Shown piece by piece: positions 16,297 to 24,405 of a stretch of DNA of 64,000 bases. The stretch spans positions 1-64,000 of the forward strand of contig JADBKU010000004.1 of the NCBI GenBank assembly GCA_014896235.1, written 5' to 3'. Under the pieces are notes generated by a model. The model saw nothing but the letters and a program-made list of their open reading frames with translations, had not been told where the DNA came from and made no database searches. Both the position numbers and the translations under genes were made by a program. The stretch's first letter is position 1, and each line of letters opens with the position of its first letter. The DNA comes from a bacterium. GTDB lineage: Bacteria; Desulfobacterota; Binatia; Binatales; Binataceae.

Positions 16297-16797
16297 TCAG
16301 GGCGCCTGCGCCGCAATCGGCATCCCGACCGTTTTCGACGGCGCGATACGCACGGACGAATCGGGAGCCTTCCCGGCGGCGGGCGGCGCCGGCTGATTGG
16401 CTGACGCCGCGGGCGCGTCGAAACTGCGGCCCATCTTGAGCGCCTCATCGCGAAAGCGCGGCGGCACGAATTCGCGATCGAAACGCGCGCGCTGGTCGGG
16501 AGAGAGAACCGCCGAGATTTTCAGGTATGCATCGAGCAGCAGGCGGCGGCGCTGATGCCGAAATTCAGCGCGCATCCGCGTGACCTGATCGTGCGTGCCG
16601 CGCATCACTTCGCCGACTTGCTCGCGCTGCGACGGCGTAAGCGCCAAATCTTCGCTCATGCGATCGATCAGATTTTGTCCGGGCGCTTCGAGCCAGTGCA
16701 TCCGATACGCGAGCGAAGTGCTGGCGAATCCGATCGCTGAACCGGCCAGCAGCGCGGCGGCCAATACGAGAAGACCGTACTTACCCTGTAAGGCCAT
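16297..16797 (-). CDS. Periplasmic Spy/CpxP-like (heavy-metal sensor type) protein
   Basis: A 166-residue protein anchored by one N-terminal hydrophobic segment, followed by a helix-rich domain with LTPSQREQVGEVM and LSPDQRARFD. These are two LTxxQ-like motifs, the mark of Spy/CpxP/ZraP/CnrX periplasmic stress proteins. A Pro/Ala-rich tail ends the protein. Its start overlaps the anti-sigma stop (TAATG), making it the third gene of an ECF cassette. By analogy to CnrYXH it may sense metals or misfolded proteins; the signal itself is not known. Confidence 0.75.
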   Translation of the reverse strand: MALQGKYGLLVLAAALLAGSAIGFASTSLAYRMHWLEAPGQNLIDRMSEDLALTPSQREQVGEVMRGTHDQVTRMRAEFRHQRRRLLLDAYLKISAVLSPDQRARFDREFVPPRFRDEALKMGRSFDAPAASANQPAPPAAGKAPDSSVRIAPSKTVGMPIAAQAP

Positions 16798-17285
16798 TAT
16801 CCTTCATTGGGTTGGCCAAGGTCTGGAGCGATGGATTCGAACAGCGCGGGCTCTTCCGCCGGATTCTCGATCGCCGCGCCGTCGGGGAAATACGCGGTGG
16901 GCGCGGCGCGCAGATCGTCAGCCGCGAAAGTGTCCGGAAAATTGCGCGACGGAATCCGCTGCACCGACCAGACCGAGGCGCCGCCAACCATCAGCAGCGC
17001 CACCGCCGCCGCCATCGCGCGCCATGGCGCAGGTGCGGCGGGAACGCGCCGCATCGGCCGGCGCGCAACCGCGATACGCGGCCTTGGCGGCGTGGAATAC
17101 GATCGCGGCGCAACTTCGGGTTCGCGATCCGAATGAAACACCGGAGCGCTCAGCGCGAAGAGCCTGAACGATCGGTCGCAGCGGTCGCAATGCTCCAGAT
17201 GCTGGGAGAAATCGGCCCGCCGCGCCGGATTTAGCGTCCGCCGCCAGAACGAAACGAATTCCTTGCGCGCTTCAAAACAGTTCAT
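16797..17285 (-). CDS. Anti-sigma factor with zinc-finger motif, single-pass membrane protein
   Basis: The ATG at 17285 overlaps the sigma stop (ATGA), so I use MNCFEARKEF as the start (162 residues). A ZAS-type zinc motif HLEHCDRCDR lies near residues 32-41, preceded by a Cys at position 3. One membrane helix (WRAMAAAVALLMVGGASVW) lies near residues 90-110, followed by a periplasmic tail. This is the standard layout of membrane anti-sigma factors that hold an ECF sigma until an envelope signal arrives. The next gene, Spy-like, is coupled through TAATG. Confidence 0.85.
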   Translation of the reverse strand: MNCFEARKEFVSFWRRTLNPARRADFSQHLEHCDRCDRSFRLFALSAPVFHSDREPEVAPRSYSTPPRPRIAVARRPMRRVPAAPAPWRAMAAAVALLMVGGASVWSVQRIPSRNFPDTFAADDLRAAPTAYFPDGAAIENPAEEPALFESIAPDLGQPNEG

Positions 17286-17923
17286 CGCGCTGCCCGCCCT
17301 CGCTTCACGGTTAACATCCGTTCGGCCTGTTTGCGCAACATCTGCCGGGCCCGAAACGCACGAATTTTTACCTTGGCCTCGCTCCATCCCATGATCCGCG
17401 CAATTTCGCCTACGCTGAGGTCTTCCGACTCCTTGAGCACCATCACCATCCGATCTTCGGGACGCAGGGAATCGAGCAGTTGATGGGCGAGGTCGTGCGC
17501 CTCGCGCCGTTGCTCGGCGGCATCGACGATTTCCTCGGGCGTCACCTCATTGACCAACTGGACCCACAAGTGCTCGGCGACGGTGAAATCCGCGACCAGA
17601 TCCTCGGGCCGGCGCTGTCGGCGACGCAGCTCGTCATAGCAGACGTTGGCGACAATCGCCCGCAGCCATCCAAGAAACGGCATGTCCGCCCGATAGCCCG
17701 ACAAGCCGGCAAAAGAGCGGATGATGCTTTCCTGCGCAAGATCGCGGACCAACTCGCGATCGGAAAAGAATCGCGCGCACAAGCGCTCGACCTTTTCGCG
17801 GTAGCGCGAAGCCAGTTCCGCGAACGACGCCGTCTGCCCGGCCAGGACTTCGGCGATCAGTTCCTCATCGGTTCTGACGGCAGGCACCCTCCGAAAACGA
17901 TCGATTGCAGGCACGGCAGACAT
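17282..17923 (-). CDS. ECF-family RNA polymerase sigma factor
   Basis: The 213-residue protein has region 2 (LCARFFSDRELVRDLAQESIIRSF and MPFLGWLRAIVANVCYDELRRR) and region 4 (SLRPEDRMVMVLKESEDLSVGEIARIMGWSEAKVK with a helix-turn-helix). These are the two regions ECF sigmas keep. Region 3 and region 1.1 are absent, as expected. The gene heads a coupled operon with an anti-sigma factor and a Spy-like protein, and has a good ECF-type promoter directly upstream that it may recognise itself. Confidence 0.92.
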   Translation of the reverse strand: MSAVPAIDRFRRVPAVRTDEELIAEVLAGQTASFAELASRYREKVERLCARFFSDRELVRDLAQESIIRSFAGLSGYRADMPFLGWLRAIVANVCYDELRRRQRRPEDLVADFTVAEHLWVQLVNEVTPEEIVDAAEQRREAHDLAHQLLDSLRPEDRMVMVLKESEDLSVGEIARIMGWSEAKVKIRAFRARQMLRKQAERMLTVKRGRAAR

Positions 17924-17931
17924 CTCTGCCG

Positions 17932-17963
17932 TTAATTACGCCGAAGACCCTGTTTCGGTTACA
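17932..17963 (-). promoter_or_regulatory. Candidate ECF-type promoter upstream of the sigma factor gene
   Basis: On the minus strand TGTAACC (17963-17957) is followed after exactly 16 bases by CGTAATTAA (17940-17932). A -35 of the TGTAAC kind with a CGT -10 at this spacing is the common form of ECF promoters. It lies so close to the annotated ATG (17923) that the leader would be only a few bases, so a downstream start such as the GTG three codons in is possible. Autoregulation is inferred. Confidence 0.55.
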
Positions 17964-18031
17964 GTTTATGCTCATGGCCATCGTGATTAACCATCCTAAT
18001 CATCCCTAGTCGCGCAGTGAATCCCAATAGA

Positions 18032-18637
18032 TCACGAATACGGCTTTAGACCCGCTCGGAACAAATCATCCGGCGTATCGAGATCAAGCACCACGCCCGC
18101 GTCGTCAACGTCAAGATATGCGACCCGCGCGGGATCAGCATTGACAACCACGCGTGCGCCCCGATCCTCCGGCGCGTTCAGCAACTCATCGAAGACCTCG
18201 GCGCCAAAGAGCGCCGGATGGCCTCTGCGACCACAATAGCGTGCGATAACTATCGGCTGCGACAAATGATCATGCGCGTCAACCAATGCGCGGAACGTCT
18301 CTGCGGCGACCCTCGGATGGTCCGCGAGATGCACCACCACCGCGCGCGCATGTTCCGCGATTGCGAAACGTAATCCAACCTTCAGCGAAGAAAGCTGGCC
18401 GCGGGCGTAGGCGGGATTGTCGAGGACCACGATCCGGCTGTCGCGGGGTATCGCCGGCCGCACGCGATCGGCATGCGCGCCCAAAACAATTACCAGCCTT
18501 GGGATGACTTGGAGAATCTCAGCCGCTATATGCGCGATAAAGGTTTCGTCGCCGATCTTGAGCAGCGGCTTCGGATATCCCATCCGGCGCGACTCGCCCG
18601 CAGCCAGCAGGATCGCTCCAATGCCCGCGCCATTCAT
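18032..18637 (-). CDS. MocA-like molybdenum cofactor nucleotidyltransferase
   Basis: A 201-residue NTP-transferase: the nucleotide-binding LLAAGESRRMGYPKPLL at the N-terminus, VHLADHPRV near residue 98, and YCGRRGHPALFG near residue 136. This resembles MocA, which adds CMP to molybdopterin for xanthine-oxidase-family enzymes, and related CobY/IspD-like proteins. It lies 17 bases after an XdhC-family gene, the usual partner, which favours the MocA reading. No target molybdenum hydroxylase is in the window. Confidence 0.82.
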   Translation of the reverse strand: MNGAGIGAILLAAGESRRMGYPKPLLKIGDETFIAHIAAEILQVIPRLVIVLGAHADRVRPAIPRDSRIVVLDNPAYARGQLSSLKVGLRFAIAEHARAVVVHLADHPRVAAETFRALVDAHDHLSQPIVIARYCGRRGHPALFGAEVFDELLNAPEDRGARVVVNADPARVAYLDVDDAGVVLDLDTPDDLFRAGLKPYS

Positions 18638-18654
18638 GAACTGGTAAAACGAAA

Positions 18655-19815
18655 CTAGCGATTGAGTGGGCGGCGGCTGAGACGGCCGCTTTTGACGCCC
18701 AGGTTGAATTCGTCGCGAACGCCAAGGCGCCGCTCGCGGATAATCTCCGCGATGATCGCAATCGCGATCTCTTCTGGCGTTTCCGCGCCGATATCCAATC
18801 CTAGCGGCACGTGAACTTCTTTCAGGCGATTCGGATCGTAACCGTCGGCCGCGAGGCGATCGAGCGTGGCGCGGGCCCTTCTGCGCGAGCCAATCATGCC
18901 GACAAAACCTTCCGGATACTTGAGCGCCGCGCGCAACACTTCTTCATCATAGGCATGGCCGCGGGTGACGGAAACAAGATAGCAGTGCCGATCAAGCCCA
19001 AGCGCATCGATGGCGGCGGCGAATGGTTTAACGATAATCGCGTCCGCCGTGGGAAACCGTTCGCGATTGGCGAACGACGCGCGATCGTCGATCACGGTCA
19101 CATGAAAACCCAGCATCGAACCGAGCGCGCAAAGCGGCTGCGCGATATGGCCGGCGCCCGCGATTATCAGGCGTTGGGCGCCGATTACAGGATCCAGATA
19201 CAGGCGCGGCGCGCCCGTGCTTTCGATCCTGGCCACCGGACGCAATCCGCCATCGCCGGCGACTTCGAGCAGGCCGGGACGCGCGTCGGCGGCGCGCTCG
19301 GCGAGTTGATTAACCGCGCCGTCGCCCAGTTCGACGACAACGCCTTCGCCGCCGCATCCCGAAGGATCGATCACGGCTTTCGCGCCCACTGGCAGCTCGC
19401 GGCCCGATCCCGCGTCGACGACGGTAAGCAGCGCGGCGGGCCGGTTATGTTCGGCGGACTCGGCAAGTTTGCGCGCCACTGGCAGATCGCGCGGCGACCA
19501 AAGGTCGATAAAAACATCCATGATTCCGCCGCAAACGCCGACGTCCTCCTGATCGAAATCGCCGGTGAGGTCCACTTCGGCAAGCTTGGACTGCGCGCCG
19601 CCCTCGTCGAGCATCAGGCGCGCTTTGCGGAACACTTCGGCCTCGCCGCATCCGCCGCCGATCGTGCCGAATTGTCCGTCGGCGCGAATCAGCATCTTCG
19701 CTCCGACTTCGCGCGGCGTCGATCCGCGCACGTTGACGACCGTGGCGAGCGCGAACGGGCGATCGCGTTCCAGTGTGCGAACCGCTTCGGACCAGATTTG
19801 ATCGACTCCCGGCAT
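18655..19815 (-). CDS. XdhC/CoxI-family molybdenum hydroxylase maturation protein
   Basis: The 386-residue protein shows the two XdhC domains. The N-terminal part has ALATVVNVRGSTPREVGAKML and GTIGGGCGEAEV (about residues 20-60). The C-terminal part has a Rossmann-like nucleotide-binding fold with IAGAGHIAQPLCALGSMLGFHVTVID (about 220-245) and VSVTRGHAYDEEVL. XdhC proteins bind and sulfurate the molybdenum cofactor and insert it into xanthine-dehydrogenase-like enzymes. It is the first gene of a pair with the MocA-like gene. The target enzyme must be encoded elsewhere. Confidence 0.88.
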   Translation of the reverse strand: MPGVDQIWSEAVRTLERDRPFALATVVNVRGSTPREVGAKMLIRADGQFGTIGGGCGEAEVFRKARLMLDEGGAQSKLAEVDLTGDFDQEDVGVCGGIMDVFIDLWSPRDLPVARKLAESAEHNRPAALLTVVDAGSGRELPVGAKAVIDPSGCGGEGVVVELGDGAVNQLAERAADARPGLLEVAGDGGLRPVARIESTGAPRLYLDPVIGAQRLIIAGAGHIAQPLCALGSMLGFHVTVIDDRASFANRERFPTADAIIVKPFAAAIDALGLDRHCYLVSVTRGHAYDEEVLRAALKYPEGFVGMIGSRRRARATLDRLAADGYDPNRLKEVHVPLGLDIGAETPEEIAIAIIAEIIRERRLGVRDEFNLGVKSGRLSRRPLNR

Positions 19816-19998
19816 TGATCGAAGCTCCTGCGGCGCGTGGCCCGCCGCTCGGAATTAACCGGCCACGAGCCGCCGCGAGAACGTCCGAACTGGGCATCCG
19901 GAAACTTCGCGGCCGCGTACAATCATTCTGGCGTAAATTGGCTTGTCAATTCCAGCGTCCCCGGGCGGAACTCTGCTGTGCAGAATCCGCAAGCTGGG

Positions 19999-21282
19999 TT
20001 ATCCGGCGCCCCGGCGCGACGCCGGATTCGCAAGCCGCGACGCGGTCTGGCGGCCCAGAGTCTCTTCCGCCAGTCCGTAGCGGCTCAGCATCCGGTAGAG
20101 CGTCGATCGCGAAACGCCGAGCAAGTCCGCGGCGCGGCGGCGATTGCCGTCGGTCCGCTCCAATGAGCGCACCAAGGTCCGCTTGATTATTTCGTCAAGC
20201 AACAACGGCGACTCGTCCGTCGAGCGCTCCGGCGCGAATGGTTCTTTCGCGACCGTGGCAATACGCGGCTCATCGACGAGGTCCTCCCGAATTTCAGACA
20301 GAGCGCCGTCGTCCTCCGCGCCGGCGCGCAGGATGTGTTCCGGCAGAACCGAAATATCGATGCGGTCGTTGTCGGAAAGCATGGCGGCGGACTGCATGGC
20401 GTGGGCGAATTCGCGGACGTTGCCGGGCCAGTCGTAGGCGGCGAGCGCGGCCAGGGCGCGGCGCGAAATGTAGCGCAGCCGTTTGCCGAAAAGCCGGTTG
20501 TAGTGGCCCAGGAAATGCGCCGCCAGCGCCTCCAGCGCGTCGCGCCGCTCGCGCAGCGGCGGGATCCGCACCGCGCTCGCGCTCAGCCGGTAGTAGAGAT
20601 CGTCGCGAAACTCCCCCGCCTTGACCATCGCCCGCAAATCCCGGTTGGTCGCCGCGATCAGCCGGATGTCCACCTTGTGGCTCTGCGTCCCCCCCACCGG
20701 CTGCACCTCGTGGCTCTCCACCGCGCGCAGCAGCTTCGGCTGCAGCCGCAACGGCAACTCCCCGATCTCGTCCAGAAACAGCGTCCCCCCGTTGGCCGCG
20801 CGAAAATAGCCCAGCGCCTCCTCGCGCGCGTCGGTGAACGCTCCGCGCACGTGCCCGAACAACTGCGACTCCGCCAGCGACTCCACCAGATTCGAGCAGT
20901 TGAAGGTCACGAACGGCCCCTTCGGCGCAGGCCCCAGCTGATGCAGCGCCCGCGCCACCAGCTCCTTGCCCGTTCCCGACTCCCCGTAAACCAGCACCGT
21001 CGCCTTGTACGGCGCCAGCCGCCGGATCGTCTGCACCACCCGCCGCATCGCCCCGGACCGCACCACCATCCCACCCAACTGCGAATCGGTCAGCGCGAAT
21101 CCGCCAATTTCCGCGGAACTTGGCGCCAGATGTTCGATATCGAGAAATTCGCCCGATTCTTCCGCCCCAATAACCTCCGATGAGTCGTCGTTACCTGTGC
21201 GATCCCAATCCAATGCGCAATCCTCCGTATGGCGCCGCCGCGTCGGTGCGGATTGGCCATACTTCGAGAATTCCCAACGCAA
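19999..21282 (-). CDS. Sigma-54-dependent transcriptional activator, Fis family, without a recognisable sensor domain
   Basis: The AAA+ domain (about residues 75-310) has Walker A GESGTGKE, the sigma-54 contact loop GAFTDA (canonical GAFTGA), Walker B GTLFLDEIGE and the arginine-finger region. The C-terminal Fis-type helix-turn-helix is RRAADLLGVSRSTLYRML. The first 70 residues are short and acidic and match no receiver, GAF or PAS domain, so activity may be constitutive or set by a partner. The start is a TTG and is uncertain. It is downstream of the Tad/TPR/peroxiredoxin string and may control it, but no sigma-54 promoter was identified. Confidence 0.88.
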   Translation of the reverse strand: MRWEFSKYGQSAPTRRRHTEDCALDWDRTGNDDSSEVIGAEESGEFLDIEHLAPSSAEIGGFALTDSQLGGMVVRSGAMRRVVQTIRRLAPYKATVLVYGESGTGKELVARALHQLGPAPKGPFVTFNCSNLVESLAESQLFGHVRGAFTDAREEALGYFRAANGGTLFLDEIGELPLRLQPKLLRAVESHEVQPVGGTQSHKVDIRLIAATNRDLRAMVKAGEFRDDLYYRLSASAVRIPPLRERRDALEALAAHFLGHYNRLFGKRLRYISRRALAALAAYDWPGNVREFAHAMQSAAMLSDNDRIDISVLPEHILRAGAEDDGALSEIREDLVDEPRIATVAKEPFAPERSTDESPLLLDEIIKRTLVRSLERTDGNRRRAADLLGVSRSTLYRMLSRYGLAEETLGRQTASRLANPASRRGAG

Positions 21283-21435
21283 GGTTCAGGCCATTAGTTT
21301 TTTCGTTTATTTTCAGCCTTTTTTCGCCGATTAAACCCACGAAAACAGGCGCGATGACAGGTTATTGCCGCTCCGCCATCGAAATGCCTGACTAGCTTGT
21401 CGCGGATGAGCGAAGTTGACCGCCGATGAGCCGTG

Positions 21436-21891
21436 TTAAAGCCCCAGAGCGTCAATTAGCACCCGCGCGGCATGATCGCGCGGATCGACTTGAGAATAGA
21501 TTCGTTCGATCAATCCGGAAGGGCCAATCAAAAAACTCATTCGAGCCGCATGTGTCGCCTTTTCGTTGTCACAAGCGCCATAAGCAAGCGCCACCGCGCG
21601 ATCGCGATCGCAAAGCAGCAAAAACGGAAAATTCTCGCGCGCCGCGAACTCCGCGATTCGATCGAGCGGATCGCAACTGACGCCGGCCACAACGATATTG
21701 TTTTCGTTAAAGTATTCGATTTGGTCGCGGAAGCCGCGTCCCTCGAGCGTGCATCCGGGCGTCCCCGCTTCGGGATAAAACCAAAGCAGCAAGCGGCGTC
21801 CGCGAAAATCGGCAAGCGAAACAGGAGCGCCGTGATGCGCCGTCAGGGTGAAATCGGGCGCGGGGTCGCCAGCCTTGAGCTTTGTTGTCAT
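21436..21891 (-). CDS. Peroxiredoxin, BCP/PrxQ-like
   Basis: A 151-residue peroxiredoxin that reduces hydroperoxides through the peroxidatic cysteine in FYPEAGTPGCTLEGRGF. The typical PrxQ resolving cysteine five residues later is absent (Gly here); other cysteines in VSCDP, LLLCD and YGACD could serve, or it may be a 1-Cys type. It follows the TPR gene after 34 bases on the same strand and could be the last gene of the Tad transcript. Confidence 0.85.
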   Translation of the reverse strand: MTTKLKAGDPAPDFTLTAHHGAPVSLADFRGRRLLLWFYPEAGTPGCTLEGRGFRDQIEYFNENNIVVAGVSCDPLDRIAEFAARENFPFLLLCDRDRAVALAYGACDNEKATHAARMSFLIGPSGLIERIYSQVDPRDHAARVLIDALGL

Positions 21892-21925
21892 GTGTCTGCG
21901 GCCCGCTTAGCGGCGGCGGGCCGTG

Positions 21926-22447
21926 TCAGTTAAGCGCCACGCGCAACCGCTCGATCATTTCAAGACAAGCCGGATCGCCCGGCTGAAGACGCAACGCGCC
22001 TTCCAATTCCGCGATCGCTTTCATCACAAGGCCTTTGTCCGCATAAAGCCGCGCCAGATTCATGTAAGGAAAGTGACGCGGTTCGTAGCGCGCGGCGCGC
22101 TTGGCTTTTTCAAACCATTCGACCGCCGCGTCCGCCTCGCCGCGCGCCATCAGGTATGCGCCGATATCGTTGTACGGATTTCCGAACGACGGATCGATCT
22201 CGATCGCGCGCATGCACTCGGCGATCGCGTCGTCGATCCGCCCGAGGTATCGATACGCCCAGCCGCGATAGGTATGCGCCTCCGCGGTCGGACACAATTC
22301 TATCGACTGATTGTAAAGCGTGATGGCGCTTTGGAAATCGCCCTGCAGATGGAACGCGGCGCCCTGGTTCCACAGCTCCAGCGCGCGCGCCCGCCGCACC
22401 TCGTCGTCCATGATCTGACGGATATTGCGCGACGGCGCTGCGGTCAA
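21926..22447 (-). CDS. Tetratricopeptide-repeat protein at the end of the Tad cluster (TadD-like position)
   Basis: About 173 residues, almost entirely TPR helices: FHLQGDFQSAITLYNQSIEL, AEAHTYRGWAYRYLGRIDDAI, and FGNPYNDIGAYLMARGEADA. No signal peptide or lipobox is visible, unlike the lipoprotein TadD. It starts 16 bases after the tadC stop, which is a position where tad loci often carry TadD. Whether it is a true TadD or an unrelated scaffold is undecided. Confidence 0.7.
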   Translation of the reverse strand: MTAAPSRNIRQIMDDEVRRARALELWNQGAAFHLQGDFQSAITLYNQSIELCPTAEAHTYRGWAYRYLGRIDDAIAECMRAIEIDPSFGNPYNDIGAYLMARGEADAAVEWFEKAKRAARYEPRHFPYMNLARLYADKGLVMKAIAELEGALRLQPGDPACLEMIERLRVALN

Positions 22448-22463
22448 GCGATATGAGCGCCGT

Positions 22464-23402
22464 TCAAGGGACCGTCAAGGTGCGCATCGCCTGGATCATC
22501 GCCGGCGCAAGAATCGCGAGCAGCATCGCCGGCAGCACGAACAGGACCAGCGGGAACAGAATCTTGATTGTGCTTTTTTGGGCGGCTTCTTCCGCGCGCA
22601 GCCGGCGCTTGACGCGCAGCGAATCCGAACTCGCGCGCAAGGCCGGACCGATTTGCGCGCCGAGCTGCTCGCTCTGAATCAGCGTCGCGGCGAGCGGCCG
22701 GACGTCCTCGACCGCCGTGCGCTCGGCGAGGTTGCGCAGCGCCTGTCCGAGCGAATTGCCCGCCGCGACTTCGCCGGCGACAAGGGTCAGCTCCTTGCCG
22801 ATGGCCTGTTCCTGGCGATCGGTTTCGTCGCCGACGATTTTTATCGCCTCGAACAGTCCGAGTCCGGCTTCGACGCATACCACGAGGAGATCAAGCACGT
22901 CGGAGAGTTGCCGCGCGATTTCGGTTTGGCGGCGCGCGGCGCGCTTTTGCAGGTAATAAAGCGGTCCCACCCATCCAGCGACGCCGCCCATCAGCGCGAA
23001 CGCGATCGCTTTCGCCGCGTGGCCAAACCATAGATAAGCGGCGGCGAACCCCAGCAACGCGCCGATCGCCAGCGTGAAGATTCGCGCAAGCTGAAAAACG
23101 CGCACCGCGCTTGAGCGGATAAAGCCCGCGCAAGTCAGCATTTGCGCGATTTTCTTCGCCCCGGGATTTTCCTTCGGCTCGGGCATCCGGGCGAGCGCCC
23201 ACTGCAAAAACATGCGGCCCACACTCTCCGCTTCGGCTTGGGCGGCGAAAGGATTCGCGGCATGCGCGAATCGGTCGCGCGCCGCGATTTCGGCGAAGCG
23301 CTCCTGAAACGTGCGATGGCTGCCGAAAAACGCCGCGTAAATCGCCATCGCGGCGACGCCGGCCAGACAGAAAATCGCCGTGCTGACCAAAAATGAATTC
23401 AT
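22464..23402 (-). CDS. tadC: Tad pilus inner-membrane platform protein TadC
   Basis: A 312-residue type II secretion F-domain protein: an N-terminal membrane helix, a pair around residues 110-155, a cytoplasmic F-domain with ARQLSDVLDLLVVCVEAGLGLFEAI and ELTLVAGEVAAGNSLGQALRNLAERT, and a C-terminal helix (ILFPLVLFVLPAMLLAILAPAMI). TadB and TadC together form the platform that receives pilin subunits. It follows tadB by 16 bases in the usual order. Confidence 0.9.
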   Translation of the reverse strand: MNSFLVSTAIFCLAGVAAMAIYAAFFGSHRTFQERFAEIAARDRFAHAANPFAAQAEAESVGRMFLQWALARMPEPKENPGAKKIAQMLTCAGFIRSSAVRVFQLARIFTLAIGALLGFAAAYLWFGHAAKAIAFALMGGVAGWVGPLYYLQKRAARRQTEIARQLSDVLDLLVVCVEAGLGLFEAIKIVGDETDRQEQAIGKELTLVAGEVAAGNSLGQALRNLAERTAVEDVRPLAATLIQSEQLGAQIGPALRASSDSLRVKRRLRAEEAAQKSTIKILFPLVLFVLPAMLLAILAPAMIQAMRTLTVP

Positions 23403-23418
23403 TTCAATAATCCAGCCG

Positions 23419-24381
23419 TCAGTAATCCACCCGCAGGATGCGGCGAATGGTGAAAAGCGCCATCACGTCAAGCGTGACCGCGATCTTCAGCGCAGCCTTG
23501 CCGCTGGGATCCGTGAACAGCACCTTGGCGTAGCCGGGCTGCACCATGCTGAACGCCCCAAGCACCAGAATCGGCAGCAGTCCGACCACCATGCCGCTCA
23601 TCCGCGATTGCGCCGTCATCGCGCGGATTTGCTGCTGCAAGCGCTGGCGCGTGCGCACGATTTCGGACAAGCGGCCGACGATCTGCGCAAGGCTGCTGCC
23701 GACTTCGCTCTGCACCTTGATGGCGATGACGAGCAGCCGCAAATCCTCTTCGGGCACGCGTTGCAGCATTTCATCGAACGCGCGCGGCAGCGGCATCCCA
23801 AGCCGGGTCTGTTCGAGCACGGTGCGGAATTCGCCGCCGATCGGATCGGCGAATTCCTGCACCAGGACCTGCAGGCCGCGCAGCAGCGAATGCCCGGCTT
23901 CAAGCGACGATTTGATCAGGTCCAGGGCGAACGGCAATTGCATCGCAAACGCGCGCATCCGCCGATTGCGCCGGTAGCGGATATATAGAATCGGCAGCGA
24001 CCCGGCGGCGGCCCCGGTCCCGAGAATCAAAAGCGATCCCGGCCAGAGCATCTGGCCAACAGCCAATCCGGCCCCGAACATCAGTACGATGATCAGCAGC
24101 ATCTCGGAGACGCGCATGTAAACGCCCGCCTGCCACATGGCCCGTTCGAGCCGCCGCAACGGACGCAGCCGGTAAATCATGTCAAGCAGCATCCCGGAGC
24201 TGGCCTGGGGAAGGCGCCGGCGCCGGTCGGTCCTGAACAGGTCGTCCGCCCCCTCTTGCGCCTCGGCCTGCTTGAGCCGTTCCAGCCGCTCCGCCGCCTG
24301 ATCGCGGCCTCCGCCCGTCCAAAGCATCAGCGCCAGCGCCAGCACCAGCGCGAAGACCGCGGACGAAATCAGAAAATCCAT
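23419..24381 (-). CDS. tadB: Tad pilus inner-membrane platform protein TadB
   Basis: A 320-residue F-domain protein similar in plan to tadC: a helix at residues 1-20, a pair near 90-130, the F-domain with LPFALDLIKSSLEAGHSLLRGLQ and QSEVGSSLAQIVGRLSEIVR, and C-terminal helices around MSGMVVGLLPILVLGAFSM. It lies between cpaF and tadC, 24 and 16 bases from each, in the standard tadA-tadB-tadC order. Confidence 0.92.
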   Translation of the reverse strand: MDFLISSAVFALVLALALMLWTGGGRDQAAERLERLKQAEAQEGADDLFRTDRRRRLPQASSGMLLDMIYRLRPLRRLERAMWQAGVYMRVSEMLLIIVLMFGAGLAVGQMLWPGSLLILGTGAAAGSLPILYIRYRRNRRMRAFAMQLPFALDLIKSSLEAGHSLLRGLQVLVQEFADPIGGEFRTVLEQTRLGMPLPRAFDEMLQRVPEEDLRLLVIAIKVQSEVGSSLAQIVGRLSEIVRTRQRLQQQIRAMTAQSRMSGMVVGLLPILVLGAFSMVQPGYAKVLFTDPSGKAALKIAVTLDVMALFTIRRILRVDY

Positions 24382-24405
24382 GGCGACCGCTCCTCGTCGT
24401 TCATT

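Noticed and set aside
19965-19990. Imperfect hairpin just after the sigma-54 activator gene
   Set aside because: The stem is interrupted by unpaired bases and no T-run follows; too weak to list as a feature.
20335-21183. Plus-strand ORF of 282 codons
   Set aside because: Antisense to the AAA+ core of the sigma-54 activator; composition is His/Gln/Arg-rich as in other shadow frames.
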